Part shown: piece by piece, positions 23,544 through 34,751 of the stretch | Layout: each line of letters opens with the position of its first letter | Numbering within the stretch: the stretch's first letter is position 1 | Assembly: GCF_003057745.1 (NCBI RefSeq) | Contig: NZ_QBJD02000005.1 | Coordinates: 186,001 to 250,000, forward strand | Origin: Enterobacter sp. RIT418 | GTDB lineage: Bacteria; Pseudomonadota; Gammaproteobacteria; Enterobacterales; Enterobacteriaceae | Length of the DNA stretch: 64,000 bases | Direction of reading: 5' to 3' | Translations under genes and position numbers: made by a program | The notes under the pieces: model-generated | What the model was told of the DNA's origin: nothing | What the model saw: the letters and a program-made list of their open reading frames with translations, nothing else | Databases searched by the model: none

Positions 23544-24368
23544 ATGGCAGTTATCAATACTAACCTGATGTCACTGACTACTCAGAACAACCTGAACAAA
23601 TCTCAGTCTTCTCTGGGCACGGCTATTGAGCGTCTGTCTTCAGGTCTGCGTATCAACAGCGCGAAAGACGATGCTGCTGGCCAGGCGATCGCAAACCGCA
23701 TGACCGCTCAGATTAAGGGCATGAACCAGGCTGCGCGTAACGCCAACGACGGTATCTCCATGGCGCAGACCGCTGAAGGTTCCCTGAACGAAATCAACAA
23801 CAACCTGCAGCGCGTTCGTGAGCTGGCGGTTCAGGCAAGCACCGGTACCAACAGCACCTCTGACCTGGCTTCCCTGCAGGATGAAGTGACCGCGCGTCTG
23901 GCTGAAATCAACCGCGTAGCGGGCAAAACCGACTTCAACGGCATCAAGCTGCTGGACGGTTCTGCAGGTACTGGCGGCGTGGTTAAAATTCAGGTTGGCG
24001 TAAACGACGGCGACACCATCGATCTGGACCTGAGCGGTGCTAAAGCGGATACAGATACCTTAGGCGTTAAAGATATTGATTTGAAAAACGTACAGGGTAC
24101 GGATCTGGCAACTATCGATGCTGCAATCGCTAAAGTTGATAAAGCGCGTTCAGGCCTGGGTGCTGTGCAGAACCGCTTCACCTCTGCTATCAACAACCTG
24201 AACAACACCTCTAACAACCTGTCTGCTGCTCAGTCCCGTATCCAGGACGCTGACTACGCAACTGAAGTGTCTAACATGTCCCGCGCGCAGATCCTGCAGC
24301 AGGCTGGTACTTCCGTTCTGTCTCAGGCAAACCAGGTTCCACAGACCGTTCTGTCTCTGCTGCGTTAA
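23544..24368 (+). CDS. fliC: Flagellin FliC (short form)
   Basis: 274 residues, much shorter than the roughly 500 of E. coli K-12 or Salmonella flagellin. The conserved D0/D1 ends are complete (MAVINTNLMSLTTQNNLNKS at the start; a tail ending QANQVPQTVLSLLR). Only about 70-80 residues lie between them, so the outer D2/D3 domains are essentially absent. Lys and Asp are frequent in the middle (GAKADTDTLGVKDIDLKNVQ), leaving possible targets for FliB. Confidence 0.97.
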   Translation: MAVINTNLMSLTTQNNLNKSQSSLGTAIERLSSGLRINSAKDDAAGQAIANRMTAQIKGMNQAARNANDGISMAQTAEGSLNEINNNLQRVRELAVQASTGTNSTSDLASLQDEVTARLAEINRVAGKTDFNGIKLLDGSAGTGGVVKIQVGVNDGDTIDLDLSGAKADTDTLGVKDIDLKNVQGTDLATIDAAIAKVDKARSGLGAVQNRFTSAINNLNNTSNNLSAAQSRIQDADYATEVSNMSRAQILQQAGTSVLSQANQVPQTVLSLLR

Positions 24369-24379
24369 TTTACGCGTAA

Positions 24380-24404
24380 AGCCCCGCTTCGGCGGGGTTT
24401 TTTT
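24380..24404 (+). terminator. Rho-independent terminator after fliC
   Basis: Stem CCCCGC/GCGGGG closed by a TTCG tetraloop and followed by seven Ts, just after the fliC stop. Confidence 0.9.
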
Positions 24405-24429
24405 GTCTCTGCTATTTGAGTATCCGCCG

Positions 24430-25626
24430 ATGAAACAAATCAGTGTTACCCAACCAAAGCTGGTCGCAGATTTTTCCTGCATCGGGGGCGCGTGCCGCGA
24501 GCACTGCTGCCAGGGCTGGACCATCTCGTTTGATAAATCGTCGGTTAATCGCTATCAGAACAGCAAAAACGCCGCGATTCGCCATATTGCGAAAACGGGC
24601 ATAAAGGTAACTAAAAAGCAGTACGAGAACTGGGGCGAAGTGATATTCCATACGGAAAGCAAAAATTGCCCGTTTATGGACGCGGAAAAACTCTGCGCGA
24701 TCCACGGATCTCTCGGCGCCGAGGCGCTTAGCCCAACCTGCTCAACCTTTCCGCGCGCTAACCGAATCTATAAAAACGACGTTGAAAAATCACTCAACCT
24801 GTCGTGCCCCGAGGTGACGCGGCTTTTACTGAGCGACCGCGAGTCGATGGCGCTGATGGAATCCACGCACGTTCAGCAGGACGTCAATAACGCGCCGCCG
24901 CTGAATATGCGCACGAAGGTGATTAACCTCTTCTGCCAGAATATCCTGAACGTGGCGAGCGTCAGCGTTGAAGAGCAAATTTACGCCATGGTGAAATTCC
25001 TCATGGTGGCCGAAAAGCTTGAGAGTATTGAAGACGGTATTTCCACGCTTGAAACGGTCTATTTCGCGCTGGTGAACGAGCTTGAGAGCGGCAAAATAAA
25101 GGCCGAACTACAGGGCTTCTCGCAAAACTACGGTCTTAAATTCTTGCTTATCTCACTGATGCAAAGCTACTTCTCGCAAAAAATGGCGAGCCGGGGCGGG
25201 GCGGTGCTGAACCGCTATTTCAGGCAGCTGTACGCCCAGTTTGACGCGGCGGACAACCCGCAGCGTATCATGCAGGATATCGAAGCGGCATGGCGTAGCG
25301 CTTCCGCGGATTTACTGATTCAGAATGACCACCTGTTTAAGAACTTTTTCAAATATAAGCTGTGGCAGCAGGGCTTCCCGCAAAATAACGGCCGCGGCAT
25401 GCTGAATAATCTCTATTTGATCGTGGCGGAATACTATTACATTAAAACGCTGCTGGCGGGCCAGGCGAAGGTGGCGGGGGAAATTTGTCAGGACAACGTC
25501 ATCGACGTTATTTATAGTTTTCATTCTCTTAGCCAGCATAATGCCGACGTGCAAAAGCTCTTTCACCAGCAAATAGAAAACGTGAGGATGGGAGACGATC
25601 TTTCCCTGCTGCAGCTGTTAATTTAG
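24430..25626 (+). CDS. fliB: Flagellin lysine-N-methylase FliB
   Basis: 398 residues from the ATG at 24430. The N-terminal Cys cluster CIGGACREHCCQGW, then CPF, then CAIHGSLGAEALSPTCSTFP, is that of FliB and the wider YkgJ-like metal-binding group. In Salmonella FliB methylates surface lysines of flagellin. The position directly after fliC is the same. TTG 24403 also opens this frame but lies in the fliC terminator, so it is rejected. The gene is absent from E. coli K-12. Confidence 0.9.
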   Translation: MKQISVTQPKLVADFSCIGGACREHCCQGWTISFDKSSVNRYQNSKNAAIRHIAKTGIKVTKKQYENWGEVIFHTESKNCPFMDAEKLCAIHGSLGAEALSPTCSTFPRANRIYKNDVEKSLNLSCPEVTRLLLSDRESMALMESTHVQQDVNNAPPLNMRTKVINLFCQNILNVASVSVEEQIYAMVKFLMVAEKLESIEDGISTLETVYFALVNELESGKIKAELQGFSQNYGLKFLLISLMQSYFSQKMASRGGAVLNRYFRQLYAQFDAADNPQRIMQDIEAAWRSASADLLIQNDHLFKNFFKYKLWQQGFPQNNGRGMLNNLYLIVAEYYYIKTLLAGQAKVAGEICQDNVIDVIYSFHSLSQHNADVQKLFHQQIENVRMGDDLSLLQLLI

Positions 25627-25755
25627 CGCCTGAAAATGCCCCTGCATGGGGCAACCCCAGAATAACCTCACTTTATCCCCCTTTTTCATCCAATTGAACG
25701 CCCTGCAGAATCGGATAATCATGCCGATAACTCAATTAACGCAGGGCTGTTTATC

Positions 25756-26475
25756 GTGAATACACTCTATACCGCTGAAGGTGTAATGGATAAACACTCG
25801 CTGTGGCAGCGTTATGTCCCGCTGGTGCGTCACGAAGCATTGCGCCTCCAGGTGCGTTTGCCGGCGAGTGTGGAACTGGACGATCTGCTACAGGCGGGCG
25901 GTATCGGGTTATTGAATGCAGTTGACCGATACGACGCTCTGCAAGGAACGGCATTTACGACTTACGCAGTTCAGCGTATTCGTGGTGCGATGCTGGACGA
26001 GCTGCGCAGCCGCGACTGGGTGCCGCGCAGCGTTCGCCGCAACGCGCGCGAAGTGGCGCATGCGATGGGGCAGCTGGAACAGGAGCTTGGGCGCAACGCG
26101 ACGGAAACCGAAGTGGCGGAGCGTCTGGGTATTGCTGTTGAAGAGTATCGCCAGATGTTGCTCGATACCAATAATAGCCAACTCTTCTCCTATGACGAGT
26201 GGCGCGAAGAGCATGGCGATAGCATCGAGCTGGTGACGGATGAGCACCAGCAGGAAAACCCGTTACACCATTTAATGGAAGGTAATTTACGCCAGCGCGT
26301 GATGGAAGCCATCGAGGCCTTGCCCGAGCGTGAACAGCTGGTGTTGACTCTCTATTACCAGGAAGAGCTCAACCTCAAAGAGATTGGCGCGGTGCTGGAA
26401 GTGGGGGAGTCGCGGGTTAGCCAGCTGCACAGCCAGGCCATTAAACGCTTACGGACCAAACTGGGTAAGCTCTAG
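25756..26475 (+). CDS. fliA: Flagellar sigma factor FliA (sigma-28)
   Basis: 239 residues from a GTG start. Region 2 (LDDLLQAGGIGLLNAVDRYD then FTTYAVQRIRGAMLDELR), region 3 and region 4 (PEREQLVLTLYYQEELNLKE and ESRVSQLHSQAIKRLR) are all present. It directs RNA polymerase to class 3 flagellar promoters, including the two seen here, and is held by FlgM until the hook is complete. GCCGATAA at 25723-25730 could be the -10 of an autoregulated promoter, but its -35 region is poor. Confidence 0.97.
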   Translation: MNTLYTAEGVMDKHSLWQRYVPLVRHEALRLQVRLPASVELDDLLQAGGIGLLNAVDRYDALQGTAFTTYAVQRIRGAMLDELRSRDWVPRSVRRNAREVAHAMGQLEQELGRNATETEVAERLGIAVEEYRQMLLDTNNSQLFSYDEWREEHGDSIELVTDEHQQENPLHHLMEGNLRQRVMEAIEALPEREQLVLTLYYQEELNLKEIGAVLEVGESRVSQLHSQAIKRLRTKLGKL

Positions 26476-26529
26476 GTGATTGATTCATCTAACGAATGCC
26501 GCACAACGTATTGACAACCAGGAGTTATC

Positions 26530-27081
26530 ATGACGGTGCAGCACCTTAAAAGACGGCCACTAAGCCGCTACCTGAAAGACTTTAAGCACAGCCAGACGCA
26601 TTGCGCGCACTGCAACAAGCTACTCGACCGCATCACGCTGGTGCGTCGCGGCGAAATCGTCAACAAAATCGCGATTTCTCGTCTCGACACCCTGCTGGAC
26701 GAAGCCGCCTGGCTCGAAGAGCAGCGGGAGTGGGTAGCGCTTTGCCGTTTCTGTGGCGATCTCCACTGCAAAGAGCAAAGCGACTTCTTTGATATCATCG
26801 GCTTTAAGCAATTTCTGTTCGAACAGACGGAAATGAGCCACGGCACCGTGCGCGAATACGTGGTTCGCCTGCGCCGCCTGGGCCAGCATCTGTCCGTGCA
26901 AAACATCTCCCGCGATCTGCTGCATACAGGGTATCTGGATGAAAATCTGGAGCCGTGGCTGCCCGCAACCAGCACCAATAACTACCGCATCGCGCTGCGC
27001 AAGTACGCGCAATATAAGGTTCAAATGCCCGGCGCGATGAAGCAGAAAGTCCACGCCGAAACAACTTCTGATATATATTAA
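26530..27081 (+). CDS. fliZ: Regulator FliZ
   Basis: 183 residues beginning MTVQHLKRRPLSRYLKDFKH. A phage-integrase N-terminal-like helical fold is expected (YVVRLRRLGQHLSVQNISRD). Two Cys pairs (CAHCN and CRFCGD) are visible in the N-terminal half. FliZ represses sigma-S dependent promoters and supports motility. It follows fliA by 54 bases in one operon. Confidence 0.95.
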   Translation: MTVQHLKRRPLSRYLKDFKHSQTHCAHCNKLLDRITLVRRGEIVNKIAISRLDTLLDEAAWLEEQREWVALCRFCGDLHCKEQSDFFDIIGFKQFLFEQTEMSHGTVREYVVRLRRLGQHLSVQNISRDLLHTGYLDENLEPWLPATSTNNYRIALRKYAQYKVQMPGAMKQKVHAETTSDIY

Positions 27082-27167
27082 AAATGAATAAGATGTAGAG
27101 AAGTCGCCTTTGACGTTGCGGGCGAATTCTCTACACTACTCAAAAATTCCACTGTATCGGGGTACTT

Positions 27168-27968
27168 ATGAAATTAGCACTTCTGGGTCGTCAGGCGATG
27201 ATGGGGATGATGGCCGTTGCGCTGGTCGCGGGAATGAGCGTGAAAACGTTCGCGGCGGACAATCTTTTGAATAAAGTGAAAGAGCGCGGCACGCTGCTGG
27301 TGGGGCTGGAAGGCACCTATCCTCCCTTCAGCTTCCAGGGCGATGACGGCAAGCTGACCGGTTTCGAAGTGGAATTTGCCGAAGAGCTGGCCAAGCATCT
27401 GGGCGTGAAGGCGTCGCTGAAGCCGACCAAATGGGACGGCATGCTGGCGTCGCTGGACTCCAAACGTATTGACGTGGTGATTAACCAGGTCACGATCTCT
27501 GACGAGCGTAAGAAGAAATACGACTTCTCCACGCCGTACACCGTGTCCGGTATTCAGGCGCTGGTGAAAAAGGGGAATGAGGGCACGATTAAATCCGCTG
27601 CAGACCTGAAAGGTAAGAAGGTGGGCGTCGGCCTGGGCACTAACTACGAAGAGTGGCTGCGCCAGAACGTGCAGGGCGTGGACATTCGCACCTATGACGA
27701 TGATCCGACTAAATATCAGGACCTGCGCGTTGGCCGTATCGACGCAATCCTGGTTGACCGTCTGGCGGCGCTGGATCTGGTGAAGAAAACCAACAATACC
27801 CTGGCGGTAGCCGGTGATGCGTTCTCCCGTCAGGAATCCGGCGTGGCGGTGCGCAAAGGCAATGAAGACCTGCTGAAAGCGATCGATTCCGCGATTGCTG
27901 ACATGCAGAAGGACGGTAGCCTGAAGGCGCTCTCCGAAAAATGGTTTGGCGCTGACGTGACCAAATAA
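27168..27968 (+). CDS. tcyJ: Cystine-binding periplasmic protein TcyJ (FliY)
   Basis: 266 residues with a signal peptide ending near TFAADN and a family 3 solute-binding domain (LVGLEGTYPPFSFQGDDGKL, then DGMLASLDSKRIDVVINQVT). The binding protein of the TcyJLN ABC importer of cystine and related amino acids. A hairpin terminator follows at 27983, so it can be made in excess of the permease genes. Confidence 0.96.
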   Translation: MKLALLGRQAMMGMMAVALVAGMSVKTFAADNLLNKVKERGTLLVGLEGTYPPFSFQGDDGKLTGFEVEFAEELAKHLGVKASLKPTKWDGMLASLDSKRIDVVINQVTISDERKKKYDFSTPYTVSGIQALVKKGNEGTIKSAADLKGKKVGVGLGTNYEEWLRQNVQGVDIRTYDDDPTKYQDLRVGRIDAILVDRLAALDLVKKTNNTLAVAGDAFSRQESGVAVRKGNEDLLKAIDSAIADMQKDGSLKALSEKWFGADVTK

Positions 27969-27976
27969 GTCGTTGA

Positions 27977-29062
<1,086 letters not shown>

Positions 29063-29082
29063 AATCAGGTCGAAAAATAATA

Positions 29083-29751
29083 ATGCAAGAAAGTATTCAA
29101 CTGGTTATTGATTCTCTGCCGTATCTGCTGAAAGGCGCCGTGTTTACGCTGCAGCTCAGCATCGGCGGGATGTTCTTCGGGCTGGTGCTCGGGTTTGTGC
29201 TGGCGCTGATGCGCATGTCGCAAGTGTGGCCTGTGCGCTGGCTGGCGCGGTTTTACATCTCCGTTTTTCGCGGCACGCCGCTCATCGCCCAGCTTTTTAT
29301 GATCTACTACGGCCTGCCGCAGTTCGGCATTGAGCTTGATCCAATCCCGGCGGCGATGATCGGTCTGTCCCTGAACACGGCGGCATACACCTCGGAAACG
29401 CTGCGCGCGGCCATTTCGTCTATCGACAAAGGGCAGTGGGAAGCGGCCGCCAGTATCGGCATGACGCCGTGGCAAACCCTGCGCCGTGCGATCCTCCCGC
29501 AGGCGGCACGCGTCGCGCTGCCTCCGCTGAGCAACAGCTTCATCAGCCTGGTGAAGGACACCTCTCTGGCGGCCACGATTCAGGTACCGGAGCTGTTCCG
29601 CCAGGCGCAGCTCATCACCTCGCGCACGCTGGAGGTGTTCACCATGTACCTGGCCGCGTCCCTGATTTACTGGGTGATGGCGACGATATTGTCCGCGCTG
29701 CAAAACTATTTTGAAAACCAGCTGAACCGCCAGGAGCGTGATCCGAAATGA
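29083..29751 (+). CDS. tcyL: Cystine ABC transporter permease TcyL (YecS)
   Basis: 222 residues with about five membrane segments and the polar amino-acid permease motif (EAAASIGMTPWQTLRRAILP) that contacts the ATPase. It overlaps tcyN by 4 bases (ATGA). Confidence 0.96.
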   Translation: MQESIQLVIDSLPYLLKGAVFTLQLSIGGMFFGLVLGFVLALMRMSQVWPVRWLARFYISVFRGTPLIAQLFMIYYGLPQFGIELDPIPAAMIGLSLNTAAYTSETLRAAISSIDKGQWEAAASIGMTPWQTLRRAILPQAARVALPPLSNSFISLVKDTSLAATIQVPELFRQAQLITSRTLEVFTMYLAASLIYWVMATILSALQNYFENQLNRQERDPK

Positions 29752-30500
29752 GTGCTATCGACGTTAAAAACCTGGTAAAAAAATTCCACGGTCAAACGGT
29801 GCTCCACGGCATTGATCTCGAGGTGGAGCAGGGGGAAGTCGTCGCCATCATCGGGCCGAGCGGCTCGGGGAAAACCACGCTGCTGCGCAGCATCAACCTG
29901 CTGGAACAGCCTGAGGGCGGCACGATTCGCGTGGGGGATATCACCATCGACACCGCCAAATCCATCAGCCAGCAAAAGGGTTTGATCCGCAGCCTGCGCC
30001 AGCACGTGGGCTTCGTATTTCAGAGCTTTAACCTGTTTCCGCACCGTACGGTGCTGGAGAACATCATCGAAGGGCCGGTTATCGTTAAGGGCGAATCGAA
30101 AGAAGAGGCCTCGGCGCGCGCGCGTGAACTGCTGGCGAAGGTCGGACTGGCCGGCAAAGAGACGAGCTATCCGCGCCGTCTCTCCGGCGGGCAGCAGCAG
30201 CGCGTGGCCATTGCGCGCGCGCTCGCCATGCGCCCGGACGTGATTTTGTTCGATGAGCCGACGTCCGCGCTTGACCCTGAGCTGGTGGGGGAAGTGCTCA
30301 ACACCATTCGCCAGCTGGCGCAGGAGAAGCGAACGATGGTGATCGTGACGCACGAAATGAGCTTCGCCCGCGACGTTGCCGACCGCGCCATCTTTATGGA
30401 CCAGGGACGCATCGTTGAGCAGGGGCCGGCGAAGAGCCTGTTTGCCGACCCGCAGCAGCCGCGCACCCGCCAGTTCCTTGAGAAATTCCTGATGCAGTAG
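29748..30500 (+). CDS. tcyN: Cystine ABC transporter ATPase TcyN (YecC)
   Basis: 250 residues with Walker A GPSGSGKT (36-43), signature LSGGQQQ (145-151), Walker B VILFDEP (165-171) and a switch His in IVTHEM. It powers L-cystine import with TcyL and TcyJ. A 12-bp hairpin follows the stop. Confidence 0.97.
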   Translation: MSAIDVKNLVKKFHGQTVLHGIDLEVEQGEVVAIIGPSGSGKTTLLRSINLLEQPEGGTIRVGDITIDTAKSISQQKGLIRSLRQHVGFVFQSFNLFPHRTVLENIIEGPVIVKGESKEEASARARELLAKVGLAGKETSYPRRLSGGQQQRVAIARALAMRPDVILFDEPTSALDPELVGEVLNTIRQLAQEKRTMVIVTHEMSFARDVADRAIFMDQGRIVEQGPAKSLFADPQQPRTRQFLEKFLMQ

Positions 30501-30514
30501 CATTTTTGCACCGG

Positions 30515-30546
30515 TTTGCTCCAGATTGTTTATCTGGAGCAAATTA
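30515..30546 (+). terminator. Hairpin after tcyN
   Basis: TTTGCTCCAGAT and ATCTGGAGCAAA form a perfect 12-bp stem with a five-base loop, followed by a weak T-rich stretch. Probable transcript end. Confidence 0.65.
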
Positions 30547-30724
30547 TTCTCTCTGCTTTTACCGCCACCGTGTTTTTTTATTCCATTCAGTTTAAATAAA
30601 CCCTATTTAATCTAAAGTTAATCATAATATTGCCGATATTTTATGGTCCTAAAAAAGTTTTTATGTGATAGGTTAGATTCACCATAATAATGATTATCTT
30701 TAGCAGAGGCTTTATTCAGTACGT

Positions 30725-31447
30725 ATGAGGGATACAGACTTTTTTACCTGGCGACGGGAATGTTATCTACGGTTTCAGGCATTGACCAGTGCCGACGAGG
30801 TTTATCAGGAGCTGCAGCAGCAAACGCAGGCGCTGGAATTTGATTATTACTCGCTGTGCGTGCGTCACCCTGTGCCGTTTACGCGCCCAAGAGTTTCCGT
30901 TTACGCCAGCTATCCGCAGCCGTGGATGAAGCACTATCAGGCGGAGAATTATTTCGCAATCGATCCGGTATTAAAACCGGAGAATTTCATTCAGGGCCAT
31001 TTGCCGTGGTCCGATGAATTATTCGCCGATGCGCAGGTATTGTGGGACGGCGCGCGCGATCACGGCCTGCGCTCAGGAATAACGCAGTGCCTGATGCTGC
31101 CAAACCATGCGATGGGCTTTTTGTCCGTCTCGCGCGAAAGCGCCAGAGCCATGCCGTTGTCCAACGAAGAAATAGAGCTGCGGCTGCAGATGCTGGTGCA
31201 AATGGCGCTTACCTCGCTGCTTCGCTTTGAGCACGAAACGGTGATGCCGCCGGAAATGAAATTCAGCAAGCGCGAACGGGAAATTCTGAAGTGGACCGCA
31301 GAAGGGAAGACGTCGGCGGAAATCGCTATCATTCTTTCTATTTCGGAAAATACGGTTAATTTCCATCAGAAGAATATGCAGAAGAAATTCAACGCGCCGA
31401 ATAAAACTCAGATAGCGTGCTATGCGGCCGCCACGGGGCTGATCTGA
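30725..31447 (+). CDS. sdiA: LuxR-type quorum-sensing receptor SdiA
   Basis: 240 residues. The N-terminal autoinducer-binding domain contains the family Trp/Tyr/Asp positions (YSLCVRHPVPF, NYFAIDPVL, LPWSDELF). The C-terminal LuxR helix-turn-helix spans about residues 177-225 (SKREREILKWTAEGKTSAEI). SdiA senses acyl-homoserine lactones made by other species, as no luxI partner is nearby. It is preceded by 224 AT-rich bases. Confidence 0.96.
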   Translation: MRDTDFFTWRRECYLRFQALTSADEVYQELQQQTQALEFDYYSLCVRHPVPFTRPRVSVYASYPQPWMKHYQAENYFAIDPVLKPENFIQGHLPWSDELFADAQVLWDGARDHGLRSGITQCLMLPNHAMGFLSVSRESARAMPLSNEEIELRLQMLVQMALTSLLRFEHETVMPPEMKFSKREREILKWTAEGKTSAEIAIILSISENTVNFHQKNMQKKFNAPNKTQIACYAAATGLI

Positions 31448-31479
31448 TCGGATAATACGTTCTGCGTGCCAGGCGAGAC

Positions 31480-31515
31480 AACGGCTGAATGCTTCGCATC
31501 CAGCCGTTATTTTTT
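31480..31515 (+). terminator. Terminator between convergent sdiA and yecF
   Basis: ACGGCTG and CAGCCGT close a stem with an internal ATGC/GCAT helix and TTC loop, followed by TATTTTTTA. It touches the yecF stop codon. Confidence 0.8.
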
Positions 31516-31738
31516 ACTGGCGATAGGCTTGTTTAATTTGCTTAACGGTATTGGCAAAAACGGCGGATTCCGCCTGGTTTTCCATCTGCGCGATCTGTTT
31601 TTCCATCTTAATGATCACCCGGCCTGCATCGGCCTGGCCCATCGCTTGCAGCATAAGCGTCAGAAGGGATTTCAGGCAGTTGACTTCCTGAGCCAGCTCC
31701 AGGTTATTCTCTGCCGTGGCGAATTCAGGTGTGCTCAT
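31514..31738 (-). CDS. yecF: YecF, DUF2594 small protein
   Basis: 74 residues ([20 protein letters not shown] and so on), close to E. coli YecF. Entirely helical and rich in Gln, Glu and Met. Position between sdiA and uvrY is conserved. AGGAAAAT precedes the ATG. No function is established. Confidence 0.92.
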   Translation of the reverse strand: MSTPEFATAENNLELAQEVNCLKSLLTLMLQAMGQADAGRVIIKMEKQIAQMENQAESAVFANTVKQIKQAYRQ

Positions 31739-32209
31739 TTATTTTCCTCATTATAAAACAGCGCTCGAGCGCGACGATGAACGTTAAGGCGGCGGAGTAT
31801 ACCACAAGCTTTAGCAAAAAATGCAGCGGTTGTTTTTTGTACTTTTCATCGCTTCGTTTATTTACCACGCCGCGGTCGTTGGGTAATCTGAGCAGCATAT
31901 AGCATATAAAGTCTATTAATTGTTTATCTGGCGTGTTCGTTCCGTTAATTGTTGTTACAAAAAATAGAAGAGACTATTTTGCTCGTCTTTCGTGAAAACG
32001 TTTTGTAACTTTTTGAATACAGGTGCTTAAAAAGAGTGGTACAGCCTCTATTTTGCGGGAGCTGTTTCCAGCCTCTGTACAGGCTCATTTCCAAAAACGA
32101 GAGCAACGTCCACTCGCCGGATTTTAACGTTTTAATCTTTCCCCGAAAAACGTTAATATAAACGCAATTAGCAGTCAGTAGCGTTATCCCTATTCTGGAG
32201 ACATTTCCT
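31739..32209. other. AT-rich intergenic region upstream of uvrY
   Basis: About 470 bases without a gene, between the divergent yecF and uvrY. TATAAA at 32157-32162 could be the -10 of a uvrY promoter; AAAACGTT-type repeats occur near 31993 and 32120-32155. No RNA gene was recognised. Confidence 0.5.
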
Positions 32210-32866
32210 TTGATCAACGTCCTTCTTGTTGATGACCACGAACTGGTGCGCGCAGGGATACGTCGCATTCTTGAAGATATAAAGGGTATTAAAGTCGCCG
32301 GTGAGGCCTGCTGCGGCGAAGATGCCGTGAAATGGTGTCGCGCCAACTCGGCAGACGTGGTGCTGATGGATATGAACATGCCCGGCATTGGCGGGCTTGA
32401 AGCTACGCGCAAAATTGCCCGTACGTTTGTTGATACCAAAGTCATCATGCTGACCGTACATACCGAGAACCCGCTGCCGGCGAAAGTCATGCAGGCGGGC
32501 GCGGCTGGCTATCTCAGTAAAGGCGCCGCGCCCCAGGAAGTGGTTAACGCCATTCGCTCTGTCTTTGCCGGACAGCGCTACATCGCCTCGGACATTGCAC
32601 AGCAAATGGCGCTGAGCCAGATCGAACCCGATAAAACGGATTCTCCGTTTTCCAGTTTGTCTGAGCGCGAATTGCAGATTATGCTGATGATCACTAAAGG
32701 TCAGAAGGTGAATGAGATTTCCGAGCAGTTGAATCTCAGCCCGAAAACGGTTAACAGCTACCGCTATCGGATGTTCAGTAAACTGAACATTCACGGTGAC
32801 GTCGAATTGACGCACCTGGCTATTCGTCATGGTCTGTGCAATGCGGAGTCGTTAGTCAGTCAGTGA
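32210..32866 (+). CDS. uvrY: Response regulator UvrY
   Basis: 218 residues from a TTG start (also TTG in E. coli). The receiver domain has the phosphoacceptor Asp54 ([13 protein letters not shown]) and the acidic pair VDDHE. The C-terminal LuxR-type HTH is [20 protein letters not shown] and what follows. BarA phosphorylates UvrY, which then activates csrB/csrC and so relieves CsrA repression. It overlaps uvrC by 4 bases. Confidence 0.97.
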   Translation: MINVLLVDDHELVRAGIRRILEDIKGIKVAGEACCGEDAVKWCRANSADVVLMDMNMPGIGGLEATRKIARTFVDTKVIMLTVHTENPLPAKVMQAGAAGYLSKGAAPQEVVNAIRSVFAGQRYIASDIAQQMALSQIEPDKTDSPFSSLSERELQIMLMITKGQKVNEISEQLNLSPKTVNSYRYRMFSKLNIHGDVELTHLAIRHGLCNAESLVSQ

Positions 32867-34695
32867 GTGAAGTTTTCGATTCAAAAGCGTTTCTCAAAAC
32901 CGTTACCAGCCAGCCTGGCGTTTATCGCATGTATGATGCTGGCGGTACGGTTATCTATGTTGGTAAGGCGAAAGATCTCAAAAAGCGCCTTTCCAGCTAT
33001 TTCCGCAGCAATCTGGCCTCCCGGAAGACCGAAGCCCTCGTTGCCCTCATCCAGAATATAGACGTCACCGTAACGCACACGGAGACGGAAGCGCTGCTGC
33101 TTGAACACAACTATATAAAGCTCTACCAGCCGCGCTATAACGTCCTGCTGCGTGACGATAAGTCGTATCCGTTTATATTCCTGAGCGGGGATACCCACCC
33201 GCGTCTGGCGATGCACCGCGGCGCCAGGCATGCGAAAGGTGAATACTTCGGGCCGTTCCCGAACGGCTATGCGGTGCGCGAAACGCTGGCGCTGCTGCAA
33301 AAGATTTTCCCGGTGCGCCAGTGCGAAAACAGCGTATACCGCAACCGCTCGCGCCCGTGCCTGCAGTATCAAATTGGCCGTTGCCTCGGGCCGTGCGTCG
33401 CGGGGCTGGTCAGCGAAGACGACTATGCACAGCAGGTGGAGTACGTGCGCCTGTTTTTAGCCGGTAAAGACGATCAGGTGTTAACCCAGCTGATTGCCCG
33501 CATGGAAAAGGCCAGCGGCGCGCTGGAATTTGAAGAGGCCGCGCGCATTCGCGACCAGATCCAGGCCGTGCGGCGGGTCACCGAGAAACAGTTTGTCTCG
33601 AATACGGGCGACGATCTGGACGTGATCGGCGTCGCCTTTGACGCCGGGCTGGCCTGCGTTCACGTGCTGTTTATCCGCCAGGGAAAAGTGCTGGGCAGCC
33701 GCAGCTATTTCCCGAAAGTGCCGGGCGGCACGGAGCTCGGCGAAGTAGTCGAAACGTTCGTTGGGCAATTTTACCTCCAGGGAAGCCAGATGCGCACGCT
33801 GCCCTCGGAGATCCTGCTCGACTTCAAACTGGACGATAAAACCCTGCTGGCGGAGTCGCTTTCTGAACTTGCCGGGCGGCGGGTGAACGTCCAGACCAAA
33901 CCGCGCGGCGACCGCGCGCGCTACCTCAAGCTTGCGCGCACCAACGCCGCGACGGCGCTCACGACCAAACTCTCCCAGCAGTCGACGGTGCATCAACGCC
34001 TAAGCGCGCTCGCGACGGTGCTCCAACTGCCGGAAGTTAAACGCATGGAGTGCTTCGACATCAGCCACACGATGGGCGAGCAGACGGTGGCTTCCTGCGT
34101 GGTGTTTGATGCGAATGGCCCGCTGCGCGCGGAGTATCGCCGCTACAACATCACCGGCATTACGCCGGGGGATGATTATGCGGCAATGAATCAGGTGCTT
34201 CGCCGTCGCTACGGCAAAGCGATTGAAGAGAGCAAGATCCCGGACGTGATTCTGATCGACGGCGGGAAAGGGCAGCTCGGCCAGGCGAAAGCGGTCTTTG
34301 CCTCGCTTGACGTGGAATGGGATAAAAACCATCCGCTGCTGTTAGGCGTCGCAAAAGGGGCCGATCGTAAAGCCGGGCTCGAGACGCTGTTCTTTGAGCC
34401 GGAAGGCGAGGGCTTCAGCCTGCCGCCGGATTCTCCCGCGCTGCACGTCATCCAGCATATTCGCGATGAGTCGCACGATCATGCGATCGGCGGCCACCGT
34501 AAGAAACGGGCCAAAGTCAAAAATACCAGCACGCTGGAAACCATCGAAGGCGTGGGGCCGAAGCGTCGACAGATGCTGCTAAAATATATGGGCGGATTGC
34601 AAGGCTTACTCAATGCCAGCATTGAAGAAATTGCAAAAGTGCCGGGTATTTCGCAAGCGCTGGCAGAAAAGATCTACTACTCGTTGAAACATTGA
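32863..34695 (+). CDS. uvrC: Excinuclease ABC subunit C
   Basis: 610 residues from the GTG at 32863, which overlaps the uvrY stop as GTGA; this gives the same length as E. coli UvrC. The N-terminal GIY-YIG domain ([20 protein letters not shown]), the UvrBC helix pair ([16 protein letters not shown]), the RNase-H-like domain ([20 protein letters not shown]) and the C-terminal helix-hairpin-helix pair ([18 protein letters not shown]) are all seen. It makes the two incisions of nucleotide excision repair. Confidence 0.97.
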   Translation: MSEVFDSKAFLKTVTSQPGVYRMYDAGGTVIYVGKAKDLKKRLSSYFRSNLASRKTEALVALIQNIDVTVTHTETEALLLEHNYIKLYQPRYNVLLRDDKSYPFIFLSGDTHPRLAMHRGARHAKGEYFGPFPNGYAVRETLALLQKIFPVRQCENSVYRNRSRPCLQYQIGRCLGPCVAGLVSEDDYAQQVEYVRLFLAGKDDQVLTQLIARMEKASGALEFEEAARIRDQIQAVRRVTEKQFVSNTGDDLDVIGVAFDAGLACVHVLFIRQGKVLGSRSYFPKVPGGTELGEVVETFVGQFYLQGSQMRTLPSEILLDFKLDDKTLLAESLSELAGRRVNVQTKPRGDRARYLKLARTNAATALTTKLSQQSTVHQRLSALATVLQLPEVKRMECFDISHTMGEQTVASCVVFDANGPLRAEYRRYNITGITPGDDYAAMNQVLRRRYGKAIEESKIPDVILIDGGKGQLGQAKAVFASLDVEWDKNHPLLLGVAKGADRKAGLETLFFEPEGEGFSLPPDSPALHVIQHIRDESHDHAIGGHRKKRAKVKNTSTLETIEGVGPKRRQMLLKYMGGLQGLLNASIEEIAKVPGISQALAEKIYYSLKH

Positions 34696-34751
34696 GGGCT
34701 CTGTAGCAACATAGAGCTAAATTTTACTGACAACAGACAGTTACCGTCATC

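Noticed and set aside
25637..25653. TGCCCC/GGGGCA hairpin after fliB
   Set aside because: No T-run follows and it lies close to the fliA promoter region, so it was not called a terminator.
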